From contig OX375883.1 in assembly GCA_947359465.1 (NCBI GenBank), positions 91,258,911-91,322,910 of the forward strand: DNA of 64,000 nucleotides, in the 5' to 3' direction. Of the stretch, positions 44,401 through 57,339 are shown piece by piece. Position 1 is the first letter of the stretch, and every line of letters starts with the position of its first letter. This DNA is from Metellina segmentata (lineage: Eukaryota; Arthropoda; Arachnida; Araneae; Tetragnathidae). Made by a program: the position numbers and the translations under genes. The notes beneath the pieces are model-generated. The model was not told where the DNA came from. It saw only the letters and a list, made by a program, of their open reading frames with translations, and searched no databases.

Positions 44401-46185
44401 CATTGATTTATATTATTTTTTGACATAACATTCCTTTTCAAAATAAAATAACATTCATGCTGTTAATGATACAAGGTTTTGTCTCAAACTAAAACCTCAA
44501 TTCATGTAAATCCAAAGTGGTGTAACTTACTTGTGCCTTATAATTTACTTATAAACTGGAGATAAGGGCAAAATCAATATACATGAGCTAGAACAATTCA
44601 TTTTGAATACATGGGGTGGGAAAATTTTTGTTTGGTACTATTCTGTAATCTTAACAATTATTCTACTAAAAGTCTCTATGTCTCGAAACAGTGTTTAATG
44701 GAGTTACACCACTTTAGTTTAAACGACTCAATTTTAAATGAAAAAAAAATGACCACGACTACTAGTTAAGAGATTTTTCAAATTTCTTATTGCCTTATTA
44801 TGGGATGAAAATCGTCAACAATAGTAAGAGATGAAGATTCAACGGACCATCCTTAATCACCATGAAATTTAATTTTAGCAATATTTTGCTTCTATTTCAA
44901 GTAGTTTAGGATTTGCATCTCAAAGATTCAGCTAGCTGTAAGCATTAAGTATTTGCTATAATTTCTTCTAATTCATTGTTATGAACTTTTTAAGTGGCTG
45001 CCTGAGAGCTAAATTCAAGGGTTTCTCTAAATTATTATAGTGCATATTTTATCCCAATTGTATATTACATGTGTTAAATTATGCTAATAATGCGCTTTGT
45101 GTTCCAATGTTCCTGTTGGTGTTACCAATGTTATGTTTCATTTTCAAGCTTATTTTTCGTTTTATAAATTCTTGTGTAGGTTTCTGATCTTTAGTTCTCT
45201 TGCTCTCACCATAATAGAATGAAGGATGTTTCTGGTTACAATCTTGCATACCAATGGTAAATATTTTTCAGTATCTCATACTTCTTCAGTACCTATTTAT
45301 TGCAATAGAGTTGTAAAATGTTTCCTCTAAAGAGCACAGTTAATTTTCTATCGGTTCATTTTTCTAAAAAACTTTTTGGTTTTTAGGAAACTCAGAAAAT
45401 GTGCCCTAAGATGGAGAGGAATTGAAGACGGTGGTATGCCAATGGAATCAAACAATAAAAATACTAATGATGATACGTTAGATAAATAAGTAAATGTTTT
45501 AATGGTGGTGAATAGCTTTCAGTATGAACTGGCAGTTAATATTTGAAAAAGTACAGTTCGTATTACATTCACTAAAGATTAGATTTATCCTACCTAGAAG
45601 TCCTGCATTATTTTTAGTAGGGTAATTGTAAACAAGCGTCCACGTGAGATTCCAAGAAACTAAAAAGTTGTGAAATCTGAAAAGTGGCAACCCTGAGGAT
45701 GCAATATGGCGATCCAGCATTTCTTTAAACCACAAATGATAACAATCTGTTTAGTTAAAAAAATTTTGTGATCGAAATGTTTGGGTTTTAAAGTTGTTGT
45801 GTGCTGCATTTTCTGCAGCCCTTCATAATCTATTGAAAGGTATATTGTTACAAGACCTTACTACTGTCAGTTATGTTTATATCTAACAGAAAATCATTGA
45901 CTTTTGCTTCTGGGAACTTTAGTACACACACAGTCGAAAGTTTACAATTACCTCACATTTTTCAAGGGACGGGGAAATTGTAAACATAACTTTACCAATA
46001 GTTTCGTTCAATTGGGATGGAAAATTTTTATTGTTTGCTTTCTTCTTGAAAAACCAAGGTGTTTTTCTGCGTCATTTTCTACGTTTGAATTGCGTTTTAT
46101 TGTATTTTTTTGGTGTTCTTGGGATGCAGGAAGACTTGTTTACTAAAACATCACACATATGGTGAAGTTGTCGTAGTTCTGTCAG
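44401..46185. other. AT-rich stretch without recognised feature
   Basis: Short frames only; no gene is supported. Confidence 0.35.
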
Positions 46186-46690
46186 GCATGATGGAGGCAG
46201 AAGAAAAAAAAACTTACGGAAGCCAAGTGAGAAGAAAGTGAAAGAGCCAAGAGTAAGCAAGAAACCAAGAAAGAAGCACATGGAAAGGAAAGCAGAACTC
46301 CAGGATAGCGAGGATGATGAATTATTGAAAGAATTGACTGAGATTGACGATGAAGACTTTGAAGTTCTCCAAACATTCAAGCAAAAGATAGAAGACTAAC
46401 TTCTAGGGGAAAAGTTTGCATATTTGGCGCCATCCATGAAAAACATTGAAACTATTGCGTTTCAACTTGTAGATGTTGAGAAGGAAAAGATAACCCGTTT
46501 TCATATGTGTAAAGGGTAGATGTCGTTTCATAAGAGGAGTTTGAGGTCACCGCACTGAAAAGCATTGATAATGCAAAGACTAAATTCGTTCTGGTTGGAA
46601 AAGACAAATTCTGTGTTACCAAAGACCATGTCAATTTTACCTTCTCCAACCTGTTGCAAAGAAAGTCTTATAGAAATTTTCTAATTTGAG
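46186..46690 (+). pseudogene. Unrecognised decayed coding sequence, charged
   Basis: After ATGATGGAGGCAGAAG the + strand changes frame and gives a Lys-rich then Asp/Glu-rich stretch (SKKPRKKHMERKAEL; DSEDDELLKELTEIDDEDF) that stops at ~46400. A following frame (FQLVDVEKEKITRF, then NAKTKFVLVGKDKFCVTK) has codon-like character. It may be the end of a transposon protein, perhaps linked with the DUF7869 gene upstream; I cannot name it. Confidence 0.4.
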
Positions 46691-47283
46691 GGCACTTTTA
46701 ACGTGCAAGAAATGTAATGTTTGTTTGGTTTTGTACTCAAGGTTGTATTTTTCAATTTTTAATTTTCAAATTTGTAATTTTTTTTACACTAAATACATTC
46801 TTTGTTCAATAAATGATTGAATTATTTATTCTTATGTTTTCCTGGAAGTCCACCTCATCATCAATGCAACTTTCAAGTGTCACGATATTTTACTAGGGTA
46901 AGAAGTGGGAGTAAAGATTTTTCCATCTTAAAAATTTTCACGAACAAATGAAGTTAATTCATTTGAAAAATAAAAGAACCATTGCCAAGCTTCTTCTCCC
47001 AATTCTATCAGGAGGAACAATGAGAAAAGCAGAAACGTTGATTTTTCCTGTAGATTTAACTTTTTATAAAAAAAAAAAAAAAAAAAATTTACAATTTCTT
47101 TAATCTTGTTTTATCATCTACTTTATAACTGTAGGCTACAATAATTGCTAATGTTTTTCTCACATTTAAATCTGTTCAATTATACGCAAACTAATCAAAA
47201 GTGGTATTTTATTTTAAGCCTGCTTAAGGAATAATTATATATCTGTATAGTTCAATTAAAATGAATTTTAATAAAAGCCAATT

Positions 47284-47286
<3 letters not shown>
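46691..47286. other. AT-rich stretch with a poly(A) run
   Basis: No gene. An 18-nt A run lies at ~47070-47087. Confidence 0.35.

Positions 47287-47344
<58 letters not shown>
47287..47344. repeat. (TA)29 microsatellite
   Basis: 58 bp of uninterrupted TA. Perfect over its length; likely variable between individuals. Confidence 0.98.
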
Positions 47345-47349
<5 letters not shown>

Positions 47350-48786
47350 CTAATTTTTTTATTTTTATTTATTTTTTTTTTTTATTTTTTATTTTTAGAC
47401 TTTTTAATTTTAATGATTTGTAACATGTATGTAAGAGATCAAATCTAATTTAATGGGCTTTGTTTGCTTCATAAAGATGCATATCTTGATACCACACCTG
47501 AAAATAAAAGACATGTAATACTGTGCCACACCTTCCCCTACTTAAAATCGAAACTAAATGTGAATCTACGAATCTAAATTAAAATTATTTTGTATGATGG
47601 CCTTGCTTTTACTTCTTGAATATTTATGATACGTGAAACATTCATCTTAAGGTATTGAGAAGTAGCCACTTTCACTAAAACCTCTTTTGGCCTGCCAGGA
47701 AAGAAATATCAGTACTTATAGTTCTAAAATTATATTCTATGATCACAGAAAGATTAACACAGAATATTTGTGACAGTTAGCATTTAAATGAAAACTTTAC
47801 TAGTCATATTTAATTTTTGGATTATTTTGACATCTCCAAATCCTCTTAGAATATTTAAGACTCCTTTTGCTAACACTGATAATTTATTTAAGACACCACA
47901 AATTTGACACAAGAAAAATATAATGCAAAAATACATTGGATAATTTTAAACACTAAAAGAATACAAATTTGTTTCTAAATTACTTCGTATTTAGTAAACA
48001 AAAGCAGCTTTACTGGTCAAAAATAGTTCATATAACTGCAGACAAAGTTTAGATTGAACATAAAGCCAAGTAAAGTTTTAAATAAAATATTAAATGCAAC
48101 TGCAGCATTCTAAAAAAAGTAAGAGATTAGAAATGAAGAAAATAAAGTTTTAAAATGTTTAAATTGCAGACGAAAACGTACAGAGGGATTTACGGTTTTA
48201 GGTAAAATTTCACTTTTGTTTTACCGAACCATTAAAAAAAGTTCGTAAATTTCACATTCCCAACAACACAATTACTATTATATTAGATTTCTTCCCAATG
48301 CAATAGCTCAGAATACTGTACATGGAATCATTGCCCTATTTTTATTCTGCACTGCAACACTCAAACTTTTCACTCATCAAGACATTTAAAATTCATTTCA
48401 TCCATCCAATCCATAAAACACCAATCTGCTTCTATTTTCTGAAAAGAAATACACACTAGCCTACGATGAAGCTCTGGTGACATGAGATTTTTCTGAGAAT
48501 ATTTCGCAATCACCACCTGCAATCTGCGGGAAGTGCAAATTTGTACGTCTTCTTCAATTCAATTATTTTAAGAGATCATCTAGGCTGTCACTTTTCAGAG
48601 GTCTTTAGTAATCCAGTGATTTATTTTAATGGAATACAACAGAGAATAGACCGAATCCATGCATAATATTAATAGAGTAAAATTTACAAAACTCTTCTAC
48701 AGTAAAAAAAGGATAGTAATCAAAACAAGTTGACTGACAGACTGTCAGATGTAAACACTGACAGCTGCACCACAACTGAACTACTT
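47345..48786. other. AT-rich stretch without recognised feature
   Basis: No gene supported; it leads into the satellite array. Confidence 0.35.
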
Positions 48787-51135
48787 GGGAAAGGAAGTGG
48801 GAGACAGCATGAATGGACATGTCACTGCTGGAAAGGGATGACTCTTTCTTGAAAAATCCTGTGCACAACTGGCTTCAATTGAGACTCACTTGTGAAACCA
48901 TCTTAAAATTTTGACTATGGCTTTAGTTTAATGTGTACAATAAATATAAATTTTTCCTAAATTAAAAGGGAAAGGAAGTGGGAGACAGCATGAATGGACA
49001 TGTCACTGCTGGAAAGGGATGACTCTTTCTTGAAAAATCCTGTGCACAACTGACTTCAATTGAGACTCACTTATGAAACAATCTTAAAATTTTGACTATG
49101 GCTTTAGTTTAATGTGTACAGTAAATATAATTTTTTCCTAAATTAAAATGGAAAGGAAGTGGGAGACAGCATGAATGGACATGTCACTGCTGGAAAGGGA
49201 TGACTCTTTCTTGAAAAATCCTGTGCACAACTGGCTTCAATTGAGACTCACTTATGAAACCATCTTAAAAATTTGACTATGGCTTCAGTTTAATGTGTAC
49301 AATAAATATAAATTTTTCCTAAATTACAAGGGAAAAGAAGTGGGAGACAGCATGAATGGACATGTCACTGCTGGAAAGGGATGACTCTTTCTTGAAAAAT
49401 CCTGTGCACAACTGGCTTCAATTGAGACTCACTTGTGAAACCATCTTAAAATTTTGACTATGGCTTTAGTTTAATGTGTACAACAAATATAAATGTTTCC
49501 TAAATTAAAAGGGAAAGGAAGTGGGAGACAGCATGAATGGACATGTCACTGCTGGAAAGGGATGACTCTTTCTTGAAAAATCCTGTGCACAACTGACTTC
49601 AATTGAGACTCACTTATGAAACAATCTTAAAATTTTGACTATGGCTTTAGTTTAATGTGTACAATAAATATAAATTTTTCCTAAATTAAAAGGGAAAGGA
49701 AGTGGGAGACAGCATGAATGGACATGTCACTGCTGGAAAGGGATGACTCTTTCTTGAAAAATCCTGTGCACAACTGGCTTCAATTGAGACTCACTTATGA
49801 AACAATCTTAAAATTTTGACTATGGCTTTAGTTTAATGTGTACAATAAATATAAATTTTTCCTAAATTAAAAGGGAAAGGAAGTGGGAGACAGCATGAAT
49901 GGACATGTCACTGCTGGAAAGGGATGACTCTTTCTTGAAAAATCCTGTGCACAACTGACTTCAATTGAGACTCACTTATGAAACAATCTTAAAATTTTGA
50001 CTATGGCTTTAGTTTAATGTGTAAAATAAATATAAATTTTTCCTAAATTAAAAGGGAAAGGAAGTGGGAGACAGCATGAATGGACATGTCAATGCTGGAA
50101 AGGGATGACTCTTTCTTGAAAAATCCTGTGCACAACTGGCTTCAATTGAGACTCACTTATGAAACCATCTTAAAAATTTGACTATGGCTTCAGTTTAATG
50201 TGTACAATAAATATAAATTTTTCCTATATTAAAAGGGAAAGGAAGTGGGAGACAGCATGAATGGACATGTCACTGCTGGAAAGGGATGACTCTTTCTTGA
50301 AAAATCCTGTGCACAACTGACTTCAATTGAGACTCACTTATGAAACAATCTTAAAATTTTGACTATGGCTTTAGTTTAATGTGTACAATAAATATAAATT
50401 TTTCCTAAATTAAAAGGGAAAGGAAGTGGGAGACAGCATGAATGGACATGTCACTGCTGGAAAGGGATGACTCTTTCTTGAAAAATCCTGTGCACAACTG
50501 GCTTCAATTGAGACTCACTTATGAAACCATCTTAAAAATTTGACTATGGCTTTAGTTTAATGTGTACAATAAATATAAATTTTTCCTAAATTAAAAGGGA
50601 AAGGAAGTGGGAGACAGCATGAATGGACATGTCACTGCTGGAAAGGGATGACTCTTTCTTGAAAAATCCTGTGCACAACTGACTTCAATTGAGACTCACT
50701 TATGAAACAATCTTAAAATTTTGACTATGGCTTTAGTTTAATGTGTACAATAAATATAAATTTTTCCTAAATTAAAAGGGAAAGGAAGTGGGACACAGCA
50801 TGAATGGACATGTCACTGCTGGAAAGGGATGACTCTTTCTTGAAAAATCCTGTGCACAACTGGCTTCAATTGAGACTCACTTATGAAACCATCTTAAAAT
50901 TTTGACTATGGCTTTAGTTTAATGTGTACAATAAATATAAATTTTTCCTAAATTAAAAGGGAAAGGAAGTGGGAGACAGCATGAATGGACATGTCACTGC
51001 TGGAAAGGGATGACTCTTTCTTGAAAAATCCTGTGCACAACTGGCTTCAATTGAGACTCACTTATGAAACCATCTTAAAAATTTGACTATGGCTTCAGTT
51101 TAATGTGTACAATAAATATAAATGTTTCCTAAATT
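48787..51135 (+). repeat. 181-bp satellite, about 13 units
   Basis: The unit starts GGGAAAGGAAGTGGGAGACA and is repeated at ~181-bp steps with a few percent difference. Variants tend to alternate: units with CTGGCTTC and units with CTGACTTC plus GAAACAATC follow each other for much of the array, suggesting a dimer as the amplified block. Each unit carries AATAAATATAAA. The frame at 48626-48868 crosses the first unit and is not a gene. Confidence 0.95.
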
Positions 51136-51977
51136 AAAAAAAAAATTCGAATAAAAAAAATTAAATTTTTTTGGATAACTTCTAAAAACCATACATGTCA
51201 TACATCAAATGAAATCAATCTTCATAAGCTTTAAAATGATACATGACCTACCACGTTGTTAGCATAAAACCGACCAAATCTAGAGGGACGAGATATCTTA
51301 TAATTGCATGAAAACTGACCAGATGTTGATCTCGTCATCAGTAAAAAATCAGCAATATCTTCATGATAAGATTTCTTGCCATTAGCAAATCGGGTCACAC
51401 CTGAATGGACGAGATAACTCGTCAAAACCATTTTGAGGGTTTACACTCTTAGTCATTACTAACTTTCTCAAATATAGCAATCCCAAACAATCCAGAAACC
51501 AAATACTAAACAATCAATCAATATGTTCAAGCTACTTAAGCATAATGCAGTTTAAAAAAATTAGATTATAAAACGTGATTCCCAACGACATTACTAGCCA
51601 CAATTTAGAAGAATGGTCTTGAGTTCGACCCTGGTAGTAGGGAGGAAACAATATTCTAGGAAACAATGCTCTAGGGCTAAATGTTACCCAGCACAATTCA
51701 TACTTCTACTCAAATGTGAAAAGTATGTGTCTTTGTCAGTTCTAACATTCAGAAAACATTTTCATGCACACTTTAGAGATGTTAGGGATGGTCTTAATTG
51801 AGATAGTGTTTATGTGTCGCGCATTTTCCGTAAAAAATTTTGATACATATTTTTTTTTTATAATCATGTGCTTTCTTGTGAAATAAAGTATGTAATAAAG
51901 TATGAATGCTGTAAATAGGGATTATTGTATATTTTATACTGGAATAGCTATTCTTCAATGGGAATAATTACGTATTA
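51136..51977. other. Unassigned stretch
   Basis: Two short frames (51231-51431 minus and 51613-51801 plus) match nothing I recognise. Confidence 0.3.
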
Positions 51978-53253
51978 CCGAGGCTGTGCACACATTTTTT
52001 AGACAATGTATATTGTATTCACAAACTAAATTACATAAAATTCTTGCGTTTTAAATGTTCTATTTGATAGCCCTTATACTGAACTATCTTTCGACAAGGT
52101 AATTTCCAGGATAATAATGCCTTTTGAAGTGTCAGAAGAGGTATTCTATCCCATTCCTCCTGAACAGCTTTCCAGAGTCCTGTAAGGGTTGTGGGACGAC
52201 GTTTGGATAATGCAGATTTTAAAACTCCGAAAGCAAAAAAATCCATAGGTGATACATCGGGAGATTTAGTAGGGATATCAGTGAAGGGTATGGCTTTTAT
52301 ACACCGTTTTTTGTTCCATTTCTTTTAGGAAATTTACAGTGGATTTTGATGCGTGACTGCTAGCTTTGTCTTGATGGAGTTTCATAGATCGATGACACTG
52401 TGGGTAAAGTGATGGTATTTCATTCAGAAAAATTGGCGATAAAATATGTCCCTGATAGTATTTGGAGTTAATCTTGACATTTTTTTCCACTCTCTTTATT
52501 TTTAACTTGCCATTATATGAAAAAAAAAATCAGCAACAAACATGAATCCCTTAGAAAAACTTTCTTTTGATTCTTTGAACCATGTACTTAAATTTTTTTC
52601 TCCCCTTTTATGATAATAAATGGCTCTATTTTTGCTACAATCATTTAAATATACTCATGATTCATCTATTGTGACAATTTTTTTCCATTTTTCTTCGGAT
52701 AAGTGTTTTTCATATAGTATTCGGCAGCGTGTCCTGCGTTCAACGATATGCTTTGGAGAAAGACGATGTACATTGCGTTTTTCGCTTTATTAAGATTTAA
52801 ATCAACGTTTGTCATTTTGTTTACAGTGGACACCGAGCATTTTAATGATTTTGAAACTGTCCTTTGACTAGGGGGATTTTCTTTTAACATTAAACAACGT
52901 ACCTTTGCAATAGTCGAAGATGTCCGTTTCTTCCTTGGATACTTGTTTGGAATTTTTGTCCCACTTGAGGTTCCAATTTGGCGTTTTTTCCTTTCTTGTT
53001 GACGATATTACCTATCGACGCTTTAGATATCACAAAACCACCATGACTCTCACATCGTTTTTGGGTACCGGAATATTACTTCGAACCACTTCTTCGTTAA
53101 AAACGCCATTTTGAATAAAAACAAACCTCTCAAGCCACAGACGATAATTTTGACTTTTAAAAACATAGTACAACTGCAATTATTTCTTTTGCAGCAAACG
53201 ATTTTTTACTACCGCTAACCAAAATCGTCTAAAAAATGTGCGAACAGCCTCTG
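51978..53253 (-). mobile_element. DD41D mariner-type transposon, copy 2
   Basis: Second copy of the element at 23888-25185, same orientation. It lies between TA dinucleotides (51976-51977 and 53254-53255), ends CCGAGGCTGTGCACACATTT and, inward, CAGAGGCTGTTCGCACATTT. It is 1276 bp long. Transposase pieces (52666-52890, 52278-52490, 52031-52246, all minus) are shorter than in copy 1 because of extra indels. It landed beside the zinc-finger relic. Confidence 0.9.
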
Positions 53254-53255
53254 TA

Positions 53256-53900
53256 TATATCAATTTTCCGTATAAGAATTTTACATAAATTTCCCACTAG
53301 TTTAGATTTTTTCCAGAGCAGATAAGGATATCGGTTAGTACGAACTTTGTGAAAATTGTTTGTCGAATATTGCAGATTCCTATGTTCACTGTGAACTTGT
53401 AAGTATATCTTCATACGTTTTAACTACGAAAACCGTTTCGAATATTTTGAATGACACTTCTCTCAAATGTGGGTATGTTTTCATAAGGACGAATTTTAGA
53501 AAAATGGTTCCTAACGTATTTCACACTCTTATTGTTTCTTTACAGCTATTATAAGCATGTTTTCATATTCCCGAATAGTGTTTATTGCATATATCACTCA
53601 TATGGTTTCCCTTTGGTGTAGATTTGCCTATGCTTTCTTAGGTGTGAACTTTGTGAAAAGTATTTGTTGCATATTTCACACTAAAATGGCTTCTCTCCAG
53701 TGTGGATACGTCTATGGGTTGCTAAGTTACACCTATGTCCAAAGCCTTTGTTGCATATTTCCCACTCATATGGCTTCTCTCCAGTGTGGACACGTCTATG
53801 GGTCGCTAAGTTACACCTTTTCCCAAAGTCTTTGTTACATATTTCACACTTGTATGACTTTCCTTTAATGTGGATACGGGATTTAAGGAAAAACTACTAC
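53256..53900 (-). pseudogene. C2H2 zinc-finger relic, older downstream fingers
   Basis: On the minus strand from ~53880: C..CNKDFGKRCNLATHRRVHTGEKPY, then a finger with Cys replaced by Trp (YEWEICNKGFG), then TGEKPF followed by a stop, then decaying fingers to ~53300. The linkers are the canonical TGEKP type, unlike those of the adjacent array at 53966-55705. The short + frames here are shadows. It is either the eroded tail of the same gene or a separate zinc-finger gene. Confidence 0.7.
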
Positions 53901-53965
53901 TTTAATAGGATAATAGACAAATGGAACGCCAGAAAATATAGTTAATTCAAAGGGAGTGTACAAAT

Positions 53966-55705
53966 TTAATATACAATTGGATAGTCAGTGGCAATTGGGG
54001 AATTCAAAAACAAAGGACTGGCCTTGTTGGGCTTGAGCCTGTAGCTGGTCGTCAATATTTGTATTTGTATTTGTATATGTGTTCTTAAATTCTGAATGCT
54101 CAAAAAGCATTTTTTGCATATTTTACACTCAAATGGCTTCTCTCCAGAGTGGATTAGCATATGCCTTCTTAAGTATGTATATCTCGAAAAGCATTTCTTG
54201 CATATTTCACACTCATATGGCTTCTCTACAGTGTGAGTCCGTGCATGTCTTCGTAATATACAAATCCGCGAAAAACTTTTCTTGCATATTTTACACTTGA
54301 ATGACATCTGTACAGTGTGGACCAGCATATGTATTCTTAAGTTTGGATTTCTCGAAAAGCATTTCTTGCATATTTCACACTCATATGGCTTCTCTACAGT
54401 GTGAGTCCGTGCATGTCTTCGTAATATACAAATTCACGAAAAACTTTTCTTGCATATTTTACACTTGAATGGCATCTGTACGGTGTGGAGTAGCATATGT
54501 ATTCTTAAGTTTGGATTTCTCGAAAAGCATTTCTTGCATATTTCACACTCATATGGCTTCTCTACAGTGTGAGTCCGTGCATGTCTTCGTAATATACAAA
54601 TTCGCGAAAAACTTTTCTTGCATATTTTACACTTGAATGGCATCTGTACAGTGTGGACTAGCATATGTATTCTTAAGTTTGGATTTCTCGAAAAGCATTT
54701 CTTGCATATTTCACACTCATATGGCTTCTCTACAGTGTGAGTCCGTGCATGTCTTCGTAATATACAAATTCGCGAAAAACTTTTCTTGCATATATTACAC
54801 TTGAATGGCATCTGTACAGTGTGGACAAGCATATGTATTCTTAAGTTTGAATTTCTCGAAAAGCATTTCTTGCATATTTCACACTCATATGGCTTCTCTA
54901 CAGTGTGAGTCCGTGCATGTCTTCGTAATATACAAATTCGCGAAAAACGTTTCTTGCATATTTTACACTTGAATGGCATCTGTACAGTGTGGACTAGCAT
55001 ATGTATTCTTAAGTTTGGATTTCTCGAAAAGCATTTCTTGCATATTTCACACTCATATGGCTTCTCTACAGTGTGAGTCCGTGCATGTCTTCGTAATATA
55101 CAAATTCGCGAAAAACTTTTCTTGCATATATTACACTTGAATGGCATCTGTACAGTGTGGACTAGCATATGTATTCTTAAGTTTGGATTTCTCGAAAAGC
55201 ATTTCTTGCATATTTCACACTCATATGGCTTCTCTACAGTGTGAGTCCGTGCATGTCTTCGTAATATACAAATTCGCGAAAAACTTTTCTTGCATATTTT
55301 ACACTTGAATGGCATCTGTACAGTGTGGACTAGCATATGTATTCTTAAGTTTGGATTTCACGAAAAGCATTTCTTGCATATTTCACACTCGTATGGCTTC
55401 TATACAGTGTGGATAAGTAAATGTATTTGTAAGTGTTCAATTCGTGAAAAGCTTTTCTAGCATATTTCACTTTCGAATGGCTTCTCTTGAGAGTGAATAA
55501 GTAAATGCCTTTGTAAGTGTGAATTTCGTAAAAATATCTTTTTATACATTTCACAAACAAACAACGTAGGTTTCTCATATCGCACATTTTCTCCCCTACT
55601 TTCAATGTGCATCGAGATACCAACTGTATCTTGGGTATCGAGCACTCTTCCTTGATCTCCTGATGTCAATCGGTTGCTTATTAATAGTTCCATTGCTTGT
55701 AACAC
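53966..55705 (-). pseudogene. C2H2 zinc-finger protein with near-identical two-finger cassettes and four stops
   Basis: A single reading frame from ATG 55705 to a stop at 53966 (580 codons) contains about 17 fingers but is broken by in-frame stops at 55457-55459 (TAG), 55400-55402 (TAG), 55358-55360 (TGA) and 54434-54436 (TGA). The longest open part is 300 codons (54434-55336). Fingers have C-x2-C...H-x3-H spacing (CKICKKSFSRICILRRHARTH; CEICKKCFSRNPNLRIHMLVH) joined by HTVEKPY and HTVQMPF linkers in place of TGEKP. The N-terminal fingers have lost a cysteine (CEMYKK, FESEIC). The last ~35 residues are non-finger. Probably a nuclear DNA-binding protein originally; target unknown. Confidence 0.85.
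54250..55400 (-). repeat. 168-bp coding tandem repeat (two-finger cassette)
   Basis: A 56-codon unit of two fingers is repeated about six to seven times with only a few base differences (for example TATTTTAC/TATATTAC, CCAAACTTA/TCAAACTTA). Both the helix residues and the silent sites are the same across copies, so the expansion is recent and not yet diversified. Confidence 0.9.
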
Positions 55706-56269
55706 TGCTTCTCTTAATTTGTTCGATCTAGTCGCATTTCTTCTCAGGAATCACTTAGCACTGAACGCTTATTTCGGAATGCGGTATTTCGAGTCATCCC
55801 TGGCCAGAAAAACTAGCATTTGTTTCAGAACCATTATATTCTTTCTTATGACTTGATCAAGAACTAGATTTATTGCATCAGGTCTTTTGCTCAGTTTATT
55901 GCATCAGATTTATTGCATCATTTTCTAGAACTTTATTCACCTATAACCCTTTCTCATTTCTGTCAATATGACATCCTGGATTACCAATAGGCTTTTGATA
56001 CAGCTAAAAAAAACCCACCTGGAATAAAAACAATAAATTTAACTGAGGGTATAAACAGTAATTTTTGAGATGCTACACGCAATAAGCTTGCTAAATAGTT
56101 AAAATTGAAGGAATAAAAATTATTAGATGGCACCAAGGGTAGAATTAATATTTTCAAGCAGCTCAATCGTAGTAAAGCTTCCTAAGAAAACGCACCTAAA
56201 CTTTTATTTATGACATGCAACAATTACTTCACATCAACGCACTTTAAATGCATGAAAATAACAAATAAT
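55706..56269. other. 5' flank of the zinc-finger relic
   Basis: No KRAB, ZAD or BTB-coding exon recognised upstream of the finger frame. A short TTTATTGCATCA motif recurs three times at ~55868-55920. No gene supported. Confidence 0.35.
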
Positions 56270-56578
56270 TTGCATAATGTATAACAAATAATAATAATGA
56301 ATAACAAATAATAATAATATTGAATAACAAATAATAATATTGAATAACAAATAATAATAATGAATAACAAATAATAATAATGAATAACAAATAATAATAA
56401 TGAATAACAAATAATAATAATAATGAATAACAAATTATATTAATGAATAACAAATAATAATAATGAATAACAAATAATAATAATGAATAACAAATAATAA
56501 TAATAATGAATAACAAATAATAATAATGAATAACAAATAATAATAATGAATAACAAATATATAATGAATAACAAATGT
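56270..56578. repeat. ~20-bp repeat of TAACAAATAATAATAATGAA type
   Basis: About 14 copies of TAACAAATAATAATAATGAA, with units of 15-24 bp differing by the number of AAT steps. Long Ile/Tyr-rich frames on the minus strand come from this. Confidence 0.93.
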
Positions 56579-56609
56579 TTTTACAAAACTGAAAAATGTA
56601 TCTAACTTA

Positions 56610-56830
56610 TCTCTACTATTATAAAATTAAGTGTCTGCGAGTGTTCTGTCTGTGTATGTGTGTGGACTGTCCTGAAGAATCTATGGCACTTACAGTAATG
56701 AGATTTGGCACATAGGTAGTTAAAATTGTTTGCAATTTTTCTATCGCGCCTGAATTTTAAAATTTTATCTTGAACATTTTAAAATGAATTTATTGTTTTT
56801 TTTCTCCTTCCGTTCTTTGATCCGATATTC
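56610..56830 (+). mobile_element. Helitron-like 5' end fragment, copy 2
   Basis: A|TCTCTACTATTATAAAATTA, followed by TGTCCTGAAGAATCTATGGC and TTACAGTAATGAGATTTGGC, collinear with 667-790. No 3' end found. Confidence 0.5.
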
Positions 56831-57339
56831 AACCGAAATGTGACCGTACCTGAGTGATTATTTCTCCCTATATTTTCCCCTCTCTTCTACCCTTCTGCTT
56901 TTTACTTTTCCTTCCTCCCTCGTTGTGGTTGCCTCTTCGGAGGTGAGCGCTCCCCTTGAGAAGCTTTACGCCACTCTGTTACTTTCAGCTCCTCTTGGGG
57001 ATAATATCACCCACGTGTTTGCAGTGCGTGGAGACCTGCGTCTTCTGAAAAGGTGATCCTGGTGATTGAGGGACAACATAACGCCCCAATACATTGCTTC
57101 GGCTCCTGTTTCGGATAAACAGGATGTGTGCTTTGGTCCCAGTACATTAATCGGCCGGTGGGTATATCCTGCTTGGACTAAGGACCTGCTCACTACCTAG
57201 CTCCTTAGGGCAGTCATTGATGTGACTTGGGTTCATATAGTCACTGTCTAGCACTGGTACAGGAACCTGTACCCCCTCGTTGCTCGTTGGACTCCATAGT
57301 GGGTGGTGCCGCCAGGGACTGAACCTTTCTTTTTCAAAC

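Noticed and set aside
48787..51135. CRISPR array
   Set aside because: Units are contiguous 181-bp copies without unique spacers, in a eukaryotic setting.
53557..54300. + strand ORFs rich in Cys, His and Phe (53557-53868, 53700-53945, 54079-54300)
   Set aside because: They are antisense shadows of the minus-strand zinc fingers.
56224..56516. Ile/Tyr-rich membrane-like ORFs on the minus strand
   Set aside because: Translations of the TAACAAATAATAATAATGAA repeat.
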